Positions 10,823 through 23,078 of a stretch of DNA of 64,000 bases are shown here, in pieces (the first letter of the stretch is position 1; every line of letters begins with the position of its first letter). The stretch covers positions 3,055,476 to 3,119,475 of the forward strand of contig OZ005700.1 in the NCBI GenBank assembly GCA_963930775.1. The letters are read 5' to 3'. The stretch comes from Cliona cf. orientalis. Its lineage: Eukaryota > Porifera > Demospongiae > Clionaida > Clionaidae. A program made the translations under genes and the position numbers. The notes below the pieces were generated by a model. The model was not told where the DNA came from and did not search any database. It saw only the letters and a program-made list of their open reading frames with translations.

Positions 10823-13800
10823 TCAGTGTTGGTGGAGTGCGTTGTGCTTCAGCGTGAGTTGAGCGAACTGTATGAGCACTCTGTCCATCAGGCACTTGCC
10901 AAATGGCAGCACACTGTCCATGAAGCCAATATGGCCGCCCCGACCGGTGGTGATGAGGATGACGTTGGGATTCCTCCTAGCTCTCTCCTCTGGGATGGCT
11001 GGAAGAACAAATTGGAGGAAAGAGAATGAAGATAGACTTATAATAATGTATCAGTATGTAGTGTACATGAGAAGAAAGCACAATGTCATGGCCTACAGAA
11101 GGCCATACATGTGGACCTTGCACACAATTTGAAGAATCATTAACCATTAAATTTTTTCACTGATTTTGATCGAGTTGCTATGTTTGAGCCACTCAGATGC
11201 CTACTAGATGTGACAATTCTTGCATTTTCAATTGCAATGATCACAACAGATTTATCCCTTGCATATGCACAGGGAGTTACCATTATAAGTTTAAGAATTT
11301 TCCATGTGTGCTCACCATGTGGAGGGCAGAAAGGATCATCGGCAGAGTTGAAGGCAATGATGGGTACACGGAGATCATCCATTCTGTGGTAGGCGGAGCA
11401 GTCATGGTAGAGCTCCTCCTCACTCTTGTAGCCAAACATGGGAAACACTAGCACACTGTTGAAGTCACGGAAACTCTGGCACTGCTCGGGGAGGGGTGGG
11501 GAAGGAGAGAGAGAGAGATAGCAAGTATCTTGGTTTGCAGAGTACTATCAATATCTAGCCTCGTCCCCAGGCCACTCCCATGTTTTCAACATTGAAAAAG
11601 TAGGAGCAGCCTGGGGACTAGGCTAATCAATATCACTGTCATTTCATGTTCCTTACCCTCATTGCTCTGTTAAAATCAAAGCACAGCTCTCCTTTTCTTT
11701 CACTTTCTGCAAACACGCTTCTATTCCTATATAAATGATCATTCACATTAAGAATATCACGAAAGATAATATTGCCATCAAGCGAGGCCAGTGTTTGCCT
11801 GACGACCTTTACCTACTCCAACATGAGTAGATGGTTGGGCGAAAAAGGGTCTGTATAGCTTGATAAATTGATGCTAAAGTTATCTTCCACTCACTCTTTT
11901 ATGATGGCCTTGAAGTTATTACAGAGGTGTCTGTTGAGTGTGTACTTGTTCAAGGGCTGGTGGATGATCTTGTCTGTTGCCGACACATCCCAGATCCCCG
12001 AGATGAGCAGCACCGCTCTGATTGGACAGCGCCAACCTCGCCTCTCACACACACTCAGGTACTTCAGAAGCATCATGCTGTAGTCAGAATATAGTAAGAT
12101 CACACAGTAATGTCCAGTGTTTTTACTTCTTGAATTAAAGGCACGTGTTGATGATCTCAATAGTAAGCCAAAGAGCTACATGTATTATGCTTATCCTCTT
12201 TTCCAGACACACTCCTTTTTCAATTCTATACATGTACATAATTATACTGAAACATGAAAGCCTAGGAGCCTGAGAGAGAGCCTGGGACAAGGCCATATGC
12301 TATCCTCACAATTTATCGCACAGATACTATAATAATAGTCAAAAGATGGAACTGACCTGCCCATTGACATTGCCACAGTAATAAGAGGGGCTTCCCCAAT
12401 GTTCATTCGTATGTGCTGAAGGATTTCAGTTAGATCACCTATGTCACCACCGCAGTAGAGCTTCGGGGTCTGGAACATTTTGAGTATAGCAACTCAATGA
12501 ATTATGCAGTATAATAATATTATTATACTACTTTGTGGTAAATTTTATCAACTTACAGAGAGTTTTGTGTCCCCACATCCTCGATAGTTGAACACCACGG
12601 ACCTGCATCATGTACATGTATACAACTAGAGTGGATGCGCAGGGAGCCATTAAATTTAATTTAATACCTATTGCATAGACGGAAAATATTGGCGATTAGA
12701 TCTCAATCACCTTTGTAAACTAGAGCTCTCTCGAGCACAAAACCCTCGGTGCGTTGCATGGCATTAGCTACATGCTTCAACAGTTGCATGCAGAAAAGGG
12801 GTAGCTAAAGGGCTGGGGCCGGGGCGAGACAGGGATGAGCTAGGCTAATGTTACAGCTACTTGCACAGCAGTGTTATTCAAGGTTCAACAGCTCATAGCA
12901 GCAAACAACCCTAGACTAAGTGTGTTGTATCGAACTCCACGGTTTGGTGTCGACATCAACTCAACTTCCCTCACTGTAGCCTAACCTCTAATTCTTGGGT
13001 ACTTAGGTATATAGCTACATACACCTTAACTTGAAGGACTATGATGCAAAGCATTGGCACAAGATTATTAAAATACACTGAGCAATATTGCATGTCCAAT
13101 ATTATTGCAACTTACATGGGTTCAAACACTGTAATGCCATGCATGCATACAAGTCAGAGGACCACAAGAATACAGGCAGCTAAGCCTTGAAAAGAAGCCA
13201 CTGTCATCCCACGATCGTCAATGTGGGGTTAATAAATAATAAATTTAGCAGTTCGGCATGGGGATCACCATAATACGTGTTGCGGATCTAAATTTGGCAT
13301 TCGTAAAGGCAGACTGCCAAAATAATTATCAAATCACTAAAATTCCCAGCTGTGTTTATGCTAACAGAAGGCAAGCAAAAAAGGATTTTAACTTTGCACG
13401 GTTTTCTGGTAAAGGTCGTCACACTCTACATTAAGAAGCCCTAGAATGTGAATTTTATTGCACTAATTAGATCTTGCAATTTATTAGCACACATGTAAAC
13501 ACGGTATATGGTACACAATTATAATAATTATGCCATGTGGGAGCAATATGCAGTGTATCATAGTGTCAGTGGCCAGGACAAAAAATGTCTTAACAAAGTA
13601 CATATTTTGCAGGCTGACCTGTATCCAAGTCCAGTCATGTCCTGGATAAAGTGGCGAATATAGTTCTCATCACTGCTACCTGCAACAGCAGTAACGTTAT
13701 AATAAAAACATAAACTTGAGAAATTATGAAATTAGGACTTGGAATATCACACATCTATATGCATCACACCGAACGTACCAGTAATTCCAGGGAGGAAGAG

Positions 13801-14623
13801 AACAGTTGGCTGGTCCTGGGACTTGACGTTGTACCAGTCCAGGCAGACGTGACCTCCATCACTCATTATCACCTTCTCTCTGTACGAGAGGGAACAGCAT
13901 TAAAGTAAGAGAGCTCTCTATGTAAAACTACATGTGATAGAAGTCGAGTAGCTACCACCTATGAGCCCGAGTGTGGTGACTGAAGTATATATCCACAATT
14001 GTGGTGATACAAATATAGATATAATACATATAGATGGCAAACATCCTGGCTATTTTATTAAATAGCACATTTCCCCCTATACCCATAGTATATTTTGACC
14101 ACCCGTGGGTGTGTGCATACCTATGGGATAAATGTTCACGCCTTGAGCTATAAAGTATTAAATACTGTTATGAGTAGGTGTCACTGTATAAGGTGTCATT
14201 GTACCTTGTTCTCTTTGACTTTGGAAAAGTCTGCACGGCCACTCTGATGATGGTCTGCATATGAGCTTGGGGAGCCCAGAAAGTTGGCCAGAACTCCTCA
14301 AAGAAAACAGGGCAGTGCTTCTTGAGAGCAGCCAGCTTTCTCTCGTCTGTACACACCACTCTGGGCACAGATACCACGCACACCCGGTAGTAGACATAGT
14401 AGAGAGTCAGTAGGAGAGCTAGAGAGAGAAGCAGCAAGGCTCTAGGAAGGTAAACTGATACCAGCTGGTCACAGTTGAGCCCTTCTGTCAGCCCTGAGGG
14501 AGTTGAGAGTGAGAGGAGGTCGCTGGCTTGTCGGGGAAGATACTCCACGCTCTTGGTGGCGATGGTTCTGTTGATAAGCTGGCAGAGATGGGTTAGGTGA
14601 GAATAAACGAGGTCTTCCTCCAT
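10823..14623 (-). CDS. ABHD1/2/3-type alpha/beta-hydrolase, membrane-anchored
   Basis: Nine exons: 14205-14623, 13779-13879, 13619-13679, 12557-12602, 12357-12469, 11895-12077, 11657-11702, 11316-11481 and 10823-10989. They encode 433 residues, the usual length for the ABHD1/2/3 (EMB8-like) family, which acts as lipases or esterases on membrane lipids. A hydrophobic anchor (LLLLSLALLLTLYYVYY) lies near residues 62-80, followed by the family block FWPTFWAPQAHMQTI and then FLPGITGSSDENYIRH. The nucleophile elbow reads AMSMGS, with Ser kept but the first Gly of GxSxG replaced by Ala. The Asp is in NSADDPF and the His in GRGGHIGFMD, which also forms the HX4D motif. Exon 7 needs an acceptor (GCAGAAAG) four bases past a stronger-looking AG to keep frame; this junction is the least certain. 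The start is 177 bp from the divergent PTRHD1 start. Confidence 0.85.
11555..11625. repeat. Foldback repeat (TAGCCTCGTCCCCAGGC arms)
   Basis: The left arm at 11555-11571 pairs with the right arm at 11609-11625 (GCCTGGGGACTAGGCTA) with one mismatch, around a loop of about 37 bases. Related arms occur at 16553-16655 and more loosely at 29491-29550 and 31011-31178, so this is a dispersed family. It sits in an ABHD intron. Confidence 0.6.
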
Positions 14624-14799
14624 CCCTTCAAAAGATAGAGCGAAAGAGTACCGGTATCTTCTTTGTGGTCGTAGATTGTTTACATCTTACGTCATCAACC
14701 ATACGTGGCAATTAATTCAACGACCATTACCTAATGGGTAACGGTCGACAGTCGACACAATACATCACAAAATTCTGTTCTCTTTCAACCAGCTGAAAT
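14624..14799. promoter_or_regulatory. Compact bidirectional promoter between ABHD gene and PTRHD1
   Basis: Only 176 bp separate the two divergent start codons. The interval contains TTACGTCA (14687-14694), a match to the CRE/ATF site, and a CGGTCGACAGTCGACA palindrome-like stretch near 14742-14757. No TATA box is visible. Shared control is inferred from geometry. Confidence 0.45.
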
Positions 14800-15371
14800 A
14801 TGGCAGCCAAGCAGGCTGGATTGAAGCTGGTACAGTATGTAGCAGTGCGGGGGGATCTGGTGAAGGAGTGGCCTCTGGGGGCCATTGTGGCTCAGGCCTG
14901 CCATGCCTCCACGGCGGTCATGCACATGTTCAGAGATGACCCCTACACTGTGGAGTACCTCAGCGATCTGGATCGAATGCATAAGGTTGTCTTGAAGGTG
15001 AGTGTTCGCACATGATGGGTGGGTATGTGCATGCACTATGTATTGTATGTGTGTGTGTACATATAGTCAAAGGAGTATATTGCGCATATATATTACTCTG
15101 CACACATACACATAGCACACACCTGCATAATATTATAGCGTAAATTTCACTAGTCTATTGCTGGTTGCCGACATTGACTTTATATTTTCCCCACTTACAG
15201 GTTGAGAGTGAGCAGGAGCTGAGCTCCCTGGCCTCGGCGCTGGAGAAGGAGGGGAAAGACTTCAAACTGTGGGTGGAGCAACCAGAGAACTACCCGACCT
15301 GCCTAGCAACAAAACCTTACCCAAAGACGGACATACAACAGTACTTCAAAAAATACAAGTTACTCTCGTAG
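14800..15371 (+). CDS. PTRHD1: PTRHD1-like (peptidyl-tRNA hydrolase domain-containing protein 1)
   Basis: Two exons, 14800-14997 and 15201-15371, joined in phase 0 encode 122 residues, close to the usual ~120-140 for this family. The PTH2 fold is recognisable: LVQYVAVRGDL at the first strand, WPLGAIVAQACHASTAV in the active-site helix, then VVLKVESEQELSSLASAL and LWVEQPENYPTCLATKPY at the C-terminus. PTH2 proteins hydrolyse peptidyl-tRNA. PTRHD1 is a divergent branch whose role is less settled. The ATG is the first in frame and lies in the divergent promoter. The gene is followed within 150 bp by the 3' end of PhyH copy 2 on the other strand, a convergent pair. Confidence 0.88.
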
Positions 15372-15519
15372 GATTGACAATTCACATAACAGCATACGTA
15401 GGTGATACAATGATTAAAAACAAAAGAAAATTTTGACATAAAAACAGGGATTACAAAGAATGGTTGGGAGTGTATCATCTTATGTCTAACACTGCAAGAT
15501 TTCTTTCTAGTTATAGCAG

Positions 15520-18452
15520 TCATGGCCGTAGCAGTGGTGTTCCTTGGTTGTTGGTCAAGGCCTGTGTGTGTCTATTGTGGTGTGTGATCTCCCAGTACTC
15601 CATCCATGGCCCATAGATGGTGGTCTCAAACTCCTCATTTGCGTTCCTGCTGTGTTCGTTGAGCTGGGAGCGATTAAGGGCCTTAAATCCTGAATCTATA
15701 GCAATAGTGTATTATCACACTGTAGGGCTGTGTTATCTGTACCACTTATATACCTTCCCAGTTGATTTCATAGTTGGGGTCGTTGGCCTTGCGCATTATC
15801 ACGCCATCCTTTTTGCTGAACTGGATGGTGCCTCGGAAGCCGTTAGGTTTGCTAGGATCCTGCCAGCGAAGGTCAAGGCTCCATCGGATCTTGTCTGAGA
15901 AGTTCTCGAGGCTTCGGTGGGGGATGGAGTTGTTTAGGAAGAGAACTCCACCAAACGGGACCTCACAGGTCACAATGTCCCTCTCCAGGTCCACACCAAG
16001 TGTCCTCTCCATCTCATCTTCTGCCAGATCCACGTACCAGGTGTCCCCAGCACAGCAGGTGTGAGTGGCTGTCCTGCCTGATCGATGTCCTCCTGATACC
16101 ATCTATGGTATTTATCTCTTTTCAAAATAATGGTGGTCCGCACACTTTATAATAATTATTATAGTATGCTGCAAGGATTAATCTCTTCAAAATTAGCCGT
16201 GCTCTAGACTTAGAGTAAGGGCCAACACTGTTATGTACATGTACTAATTAACCTGCATGCATCCATTTTTCATATTAGTGTCAATCAGTGGTATCCACGC
16301 TGCAGGCTGGAGGGTGTAAAGTGCTGAGCTGTGGAGATAGGCATTGTCCTGGTGCCAGGGAACTGTCGTTTGATCATTCTGTGGTGTCTTAGTGCGGAGG
16401 TTCCATACTGGGTGACCTAGAGGAGACACACAAAACAATGTTATCATGTCAAGAATAATCATTAGCTGGGGTAACTAGGCTTTTGATAATCACCGTTGTA
16501 TATCATATAGGCACACAGGTCACAAAAGGACAAGGCAAGGAGTTAGTCAATTCCCAGCCTCGCCCCCAGACTCTTCAAGCCTTTCAATGTTATAAGAGCA
16601 AAATTTTGCACATAGCATTGAAAGCTGGGAGGCTAGCAGAGAGCCTGGGGAAAAAGACTAGGTCATCACACCGCAAGATCTAGCTAGCATGATATTGTAC
16701 CTGCAATATCAGGTCCAATGAGCTGCTCCACCACATTCAGTAGTCTCTCGTGGGACCAGAGCTGACGGAATGCGAACGGAAGGTAGCCCATTTTGTGCAG
16801 TAGGACGGCAGCACCTTTGAACTGTTTCTCAATGAGAATGAGCCTCTCATAGACCCCTGCACTCTCACACTTGTCCTTGATCCTTCCTCCATTGTAGAGC
16901 CGGTTGACCAGGACATCAACACACTCCTCTACTGCCTGCATAGTGTACATTACTAGATATGCAGCATTCTCATAAGGATACATTGCTATACCCAATCTAT
17001 TGAGCACACGCCACATTTCAATTATATTATTTAATATTACAACATAAATTCACAGCATCTACCTCAGGCGTGGCCATTTCGTACCTATTTTTGTGACCAT
17101 AACGCTACCAATGTTCTCACCCCAAGAACTGGTTGCAGCTCTTCTTTGGTAAAAAAGTTATTGACTTGTAGAAATCCCTTGTCAAAGAACTGTTCCAGCT
17201 GCCATTGCTCCAGCTGTCCTGGCTTCTTCTCCACTGGCTGGGAAGGGATCACTGTGTACACCTCAGGGGCAGCTGAATGGAAATAGTTATGCCATAATAA
17301 TATTATTTTGTCAAGCCTTTAAGGTAGCATTAAAGTGCGTGGGCGTGAGGTGGGGGATATGACACCTAAACCACATCAAAGTCATTAGTGAGGTGCATGT
17401 TGTGTAACCACGCCCTTTTAATTGCACAGGTCTCAGGGGTGTGGCTGCTAGAGCCGGAAGTGTTCATTTAATATCCTCCATGGACCGGAAGCCGAGCCGG
17501 AAGGGAGGGGCCAGGCCACGCCCAAAACAGCCCCACCCTGTTCCCCAAGGACCACCATTCTCAATCAAGTGCCTACTAACCACCGGATGTCCACCGGAAG
17601 CCCACAATCAATCCCAATTAAAACACACAGCTTCCTCAAGGCCAAAACACACACAAACACTTGGAGGCCGTTCTGCCACACCGCCCACGCAAGAGCTCAC
17701 CTCATTTCCTGTGTGGGCGGAGTAACAACACGTCATCGCAACCACATCCGCTTCAAACCATCGTCGGCTTCCGTCCAGCCGTACAGGCCCCTCGATCGCA
17801 CCGCCGTACAGTGCCTCATTAACAGACATGGCCTCACCTTTGACCTCCTGCCACGCCCCCAAAGCCTCCTCGCGGGGTTCAAAGGTCACCACCGCTTCCG
17901 GGACACGCCCACCCATCGCCGAGGCCAAGTCCCAGGCGCCGATGTCCAAGCACTGGCCCGTGAAGCCACGCCCAATCGGAAGCAATAAAACCTGCATTAA
18001 CGCACACGCACACACTCCACACAGTGCCAGGAACACGCCCACATGCTTAATTAGGCCTAATAAGCTTTTTTTTTTAAGTCGTTGCGGTTAATAGTTAAGA
18101 AAGAATGCTTTGATCTTGCTTTGATGTGGGCAATTACCGGCCTTTTCTTCAGGGGCCACTTCCGGTCGCTAATTACACGCGCATAATCATCCCTGGCCGA
18201 TTCTGGACACGCCCACCTTCGACCAAAAGCACTCGTATGGCCTCTTCGGCCACGCCCCTTCACGATTCGCTAATTGAATTAGCCATTCCTGACGCTCACG
18301 CCCACGCAATTAAATGGTACCTTAATATGGTGGGAGGGGCTAAAATTACTAGTTGCAGTACCTGATGTAGTCTGAGTCCTTATGCATGAGGTGACTCCGA
18401 CCTGGAGACATCTCACAGGCTGGATGCGTAGAAAGCGGCTGATAAATGCCAT
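15520..18452 (-). CDS. Phytanoyl-CoA dioxygenase family protein, copy 2 (mitochondrial-type leader)
   Basis: Six exons with the same phases as copy 1: 18362-18452, 17121-17272, 16701-16935, 16253-16416, 15754-16102 and 15520-15689, giving 386 residues. The exon-1 leader (30 residues, Arg-rich, no acidic residues, beginning MAFISRFLRIQ) again looks mitochondrial. The active-site motif PWHQDNAY is in exon 4; NNSIPHRS and KIRWSLDLR are in exon 5. Exon 5 is 15 bases longer than in the other copies, adding five residues in the loop after the double-stranded beta-helix core. Intron 1 (17273-18361) is unusually long and GC-rich. The gene ends 148 bp from the convergent PTRHD1. Confidence 0.85.
17450..18050. 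other. GC-rich segment inside intron 1 of PhyH copy 2
   Basis: About 600 bp of strongly C-rich (plus strand) sequence with repeated CCACGCCC and CCGGAAG words, in clear contrast to the AT-rich surroundings. It is open in both directions: a 139-codon plus ORF (17569-17988) and a 144-codon minus ORF (17608-18042) overlap. Neither resembles a known protein, and both are expected by-products of low stop-codon density in GC-rich DNA. It could be a CpG-type regulatory island or an inserted element. Confidence 0.5.
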
Positions 18453-19947
18453 GCCTTGAGCCTGAAATGCGTAGTCTCATCTGAGCCCGGTCCATCTATA
18501 TCTACGTACAGCTGATCATGTGACATGCACGCAGCGTGCAGGTAAGTGGGTGGGGCTACAAGTTGCCACCCACCCACATACTTCGCAGTGTGGGAAGATT
18601 TTAACAATAGTGAAAAATCTACTGCATTGGCTTCTACCTCAGCAAGTTACGTCTTTCCCTGTACATTCTCTAAACTGAGTTACTCAGGAGGCACATCTAT
18701 AGCTCCAGAATAAGTACTGTCTTATCTTCATCCGTGCCTGAGATTGTTGAGTACTGGGAAGTTTACTTGAACCATAGATAAAAGAGAGGGGGGAAGAGGG
18801 ATTGGAAACGGTACTTTAGGCGTGTTTCTATTTATTCATGCACTGGTGTACCTCTAGTAAACTTGTTATGCAAAATTATCACTTGGCTGATGTTTCTGGA
18901 TATACCTACGTGGTTCGAGAATGCAACTGCATGGTCCAGAGCACCCAAAATGGTTCTGAGTAAGCATGCATACCATATATCTCCTACCGAAGTAAAAATC
19001 AGCAATATAACAATAGTTAACTTTGGTGTACCTCTAATTAGTATCCAATTTTAAGTTTAGCATTAATTAAATAGTTCATAGTGATCATCAGCACACAAGC
19101 TATGCAACCATATCAATGATGACATGAGATGAATAACTTAAGAGTTAAGTTTACCAGAAAAAGTGATGTAAAACTTGTGCTAGAGAAACGCGCCTATCTC
19201 TACAAGTTTACATATATATGCATAGTGCGTTTCCAGTCCATCTCCCCCCCTTGTTAGTCTATGCTTGAACTGGAAGTGGGGTTCATCTCCAGACTCTGAT
19301 TGGCGTAATTGGCATATTCTCTCTGATACTGGCGGTTTGGAGGATCTATATCTACCTAATTCAACTTTCATAAGTATTAAACATCCGCACCGTAGCTGAG
19401 TGAGTATTCTTCACTTACTTAGGACTACCGAGTTTAGAATATACAGCTGGATATATTTTCTGTAGAATCTAAATCTGCCTCCCGTCTCACTGTCCTGTAG
19501 TGACGTCATCACTGTATCCTTCCATTGGCTCATCCTGTGGTAAGGCATCCCAAAGTTCATCCGCTGATAATAGGCCTCCAAATCTTTGATGTCATCTAGC
19601 AGCCTCCTTGCTTTCCATGCCAAATTTTTAAAGTTTCACCAGCTAGGAACTCGAAATCTCAAAAATTGAATTTTACCATCATATAAGCATGTTATAAGGC
19701 ACCCATTCAAAATTAATAGGCCAGCAATAAGACAGGCTTTCCCTACCCCCAGAACAAACCTTATAGTTAGGGCAGCCAGTGACTTACTTTCTACATACAG
19801 TATATTATATGATGAAAGAATCAATGCCATATATTATAATATACCAGCTGACACACGATACTAGCCAGTACTATGATCTATTTACAAAGTTTCAATCAAT
19901 TGTGTATGCATGCAATGCAGCATAGCCCAAATGTTGCTTGGGTTTGT
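18453..19947. other. Intergenic region between PhyH copy 2 and the intronless receptor-like gene
   Basis: This holds the promoter region of PhyH copy 2 and the 3' flank of the receptor-like gene. I see no complete gene. A protein-like open stretch on the minus strand at 19411-19623 has a possible GTAAGT donor at its end but no identified partner exons. Palindromic AT-rich stretches are common. Confidence 0.4.
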
Positions 19948-22900
19948 TTAGAACGTTGGTTCATCAGCGAGTAATTCCTGTGATTCTTCAAGAATTGAGT
20001 CACGAAAACTAACAGAGTTACTACTGACGACAGCGGGCAAAGGTTCCTCTGTGACATTATTGTCACTTCTAACTTTAGACTGCCTCCGCAGACAGGAGCA
20101 GCGAGGAGCAACAATGGAATAGACCACAATGGCACAAAACTGTAGAAAGGCAACTCCAGTTGAGAGCCCGACAGAAGCAGACAGTAGTGTAGCCCTGTTC
20201 GGTTGTGTATAGGCAAAAATCACAAAGCCACTAAGAAGAGTGAGATTGATAAGAAAGGAGGTCTGAAGAGCTAAGACTGCTGCTTGCAGGTAAGGTTGAA
20301 CAAGGGTCATATAGACAAGGAGGGCCACTGAGAGGATTAGAATGAGGAGTAGGTTGATAGTGTCAGGGACACCAAACGTTGAGGCAAAGATCACCAATAA
20401 AACTCCCCGGGCAAGTAGAAGGACTCCAAACCAGTATTGGTGTTTGGGTTTCAGAGGAGCTAAGTAAGCATCATAGATGGGATGAAACCGATTGATCCAC
20501 TTCAGAATTTTCAACTTGTCTAGCTTTCGAAGCCACTGTATCAGGAAGAGTTGAAGGGTGTATGGCAACCACAAGAGAAGCAAAGTAGCGAAACCAGCTA
20601 GAAATAGAAAGATATGAGGCAGTCCACATTATCAGTGTAGATGACGATAGAAAACTCCAAGGCAGCTGCAACAATACGCAGCAGCTTCATATACGAGATC
20701 AAAATGAGAGTGACTAAGACTGGAACTGCCCTACTGCCCAGTAGGTTTGTGAGTCTGGTTGAATATCTCGTAGCTACAATAATGAGCCCAGCAATGGCCC
20801 ATATATAGAGAGGAAAGACAAACTGCAGCCATGTCTTCCTGAAAGCAGTCAGTCCATCAACGAAGCAGGCTTCAATCCCAAAGTCCAAGTTAATCCAGGC
20901 GATGAATACCCTAAGAAACACAAGCAGAGCATTCCATTTCATATCCTGCGGAAAGAAAATGCTCTGGTAGATCCACACAATGTTGGCGTAGAAGATAATG
21001 CCATTAATCATGCCCTGAGTGACAGTGAGGTTAAGAATAATGATGAAGAACACCAGTATGAAGCCTGCAGCCGCAAAGAAAATGAGTAGTGCCAGGTTGT
21101 TGTTGTTGGGGCAGTGGATGCAGTGGGAAGATCCAATAGCCAGGCTGTAGTTCTCTAGGCAGCCACCACACAGTCTACCAGCTCGGTTGAAGGCACACAG
21201 GGAATCAGGATACAGCTGTAGATTATTCTGTGTGGTAGTCTTATTGCAATAATCGAAGGGGCAGAACTCGTTGTAGGATACTCCATCAGCATCAATTTTC
21301 ATCCATAAGTGATTTGTCCAAGAGAAATATCCAGTTTTATCAACAATTTCACACTTAATGCCATTATTCGTCAGTTCAGGGTAGCAAGCACAACCTGGAG
21401 GTTCTCCTAATAGAGTGAATCCAGGACCACAGGGTAGCAGAGTAATATTGAAATACACTGGAGTTGTGTGGGAACAATAATAATCATAAATACAGGCTTG
21501 ATCCCGATCATTGTGAACATCTGTATAGAGAGTGGATAGGTACATAATGATGTCATTCTCCACATAGTTTGAGTGCAGGGAGTAGTTGAGTTGAGTACAG
21601 TGCTCACTACTGTTGGTCAATTGATGGTACATATGTTCTTCCACGAAGGGGAGAGATGACCCTGGTAGAAAGTTGGCATGAACAACACCAATCGTTGGAC
21701 CAAAGTCTCCTCCTACGACAATAGCAGATATACTAAATATTTCACCTGGATAAACATCCAGATTCGGGAAAACAAATGAATAGTTCTTGCATTGAGGCAC
21801 ACCATCACCATCACATAGGCAGACACGGGTAGGTTCAGAGGAGATAGAAGCAGTATCACCGATTTCCAGCTGACAAGATTCTGGGCATAAATCACGACTA
21901 AATGATGCACCATAGACATCACCCCCTCCACTTTTAGCTGAATTGTTGGCAAATCTCAGCGTGCATGCCTTGCCATCATTATTGTAGACTAAGTCATTTA
22001 TTACATCATAGAAGCATTCAATGGATTTTGTTTGCTTTAGAAGAGTTAAGTGTTGTATAAAGCCAGGATCAACAAAAATGGCTCCTCCTCTATCTAGTGC
22101 TGAGTTGTTAACGAAGGATACATTTGTACCAGGGACGATCTCGAGAGAAGAAGAGTACATAGCCATAGCTCCCCCCACTGTGGCGGTATTATTGACAAAG
22201 AGTATATTACCTGAGAATATAATTGTACTTGAAAATAAAGTAAGTGCAGAATTCTGAAAGCTATCGGCAAACTCTGTATCACCAGAGAAGAGGGTAAAAC
22301 TGTTGAATACAAACATTTGATAGTTTATTAGCTTGCAATCTTTCACAGTGAAACTTGCTGTCAATCCTGTTTTATATGTGATTATACCATTACGAAACTC
22401 ACACTCATTGAATAATATACTTGATGTGTTAGCATTGTTTGGGCTGTCAGGACAATCATTCTCACCAGTGCTCCTCCGTCTGGACAAATACACACAATCG
22501 ATATTAATCTTCATATGACTCGAGTCAATTAGGGAATTTTTCACTGATACATGAGCAAGGGCATAGTTCACGCCACACAATTCGATGTAACTACGTTGGA
22601 CTGTAATCGATGAAAAGAATACTTTTGAAAAACATTTTGGTTGTATATGAAACCTTGAATTGATCACCACCAACTTCTCAAGTTGTACACTGGAAATTTC
22701 ATAGAGATTCAAAAGTAGGCAACTTATTTTAACATTGTGGTTCTCTCCCATCATCACCAACTGGGTCCGAGGTGTAAACTTTGTTAGCGGTGGAAGAACA
22801 CTGTGGTTGATTAAAGAGCAATTTCCTGAATAAGTTCCATTTAGAAAATACAAAGTGACACTCTCTTGCTGGTTGATGTTTGTAACGCTCCTCTCTGTAA

Positions 22901-23078
22901 GGTAGAAAGATAGGGTTTCACACTGTTGACAGCTATGTCCGTGACAGTCACTGAAGGTGCTTGGTTTAACACAGTAAGTTGTTCCACCTTGAGCTCTGGT
23001 CGTGAAGATTAGTAACACGCTCAGAAGAACTTCAATAGCCAGGAGACAATTCATCATTATGCCGCCAGTACATGACAA
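19948..23078 (-). CDS. Beta-helix/multi-pass receptor-like surface protein, one apparent frameshift
   Basis: This essentially single-exon gene consists of an 826-codon reading frame (20598-23078) followed by a second frame (to 19948) that continues the same membrane domain. A signal peptide (about residues 9-30) precedes a secreted domain with Asn-rich beta-helix repeats in the Chlamydia-type Pmp style (FVNNTATVGGAMAMY, FVNNSALDRGGAIFV). Next come a Cys-rich juxtamembrane segment (LCGGCLENYSLAIGSSHC) and at least eight hydrophobic segments, with many N-glycosylation sequons outside. The tail is short and acidic. Near 20610-20625 the frame shifts by one base: before it the sequence reads to IYTDNVD, after it PHIFLFLAGFATLLLLW continues a transmembrane helix. 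Either one base was lost in assembly or this is a recent lesion. Family resemblance to the genes at 48.2-54.5 and 59.5-64 kb is clear in the Cys-rich and membrane parts. Function unknown. Confidence 0.8.

Noticed and set aside
17569-18042. Overlapping 139- and 144-codon ORFs in intron 1 of PhyH copy 2
   Set aside because: No recognisable domain, opposite strands over the same GC-rich DNA; reported only as a compositional island.
20596-20625. A 30-base GT...TTTCTAG intron as an explanation of the receptor-like gene's frame change
   Set aside because: Removing it does not join to the frame that continues the membrane domain, and 30 bases is below usual intron size; a one-base indel fits better.
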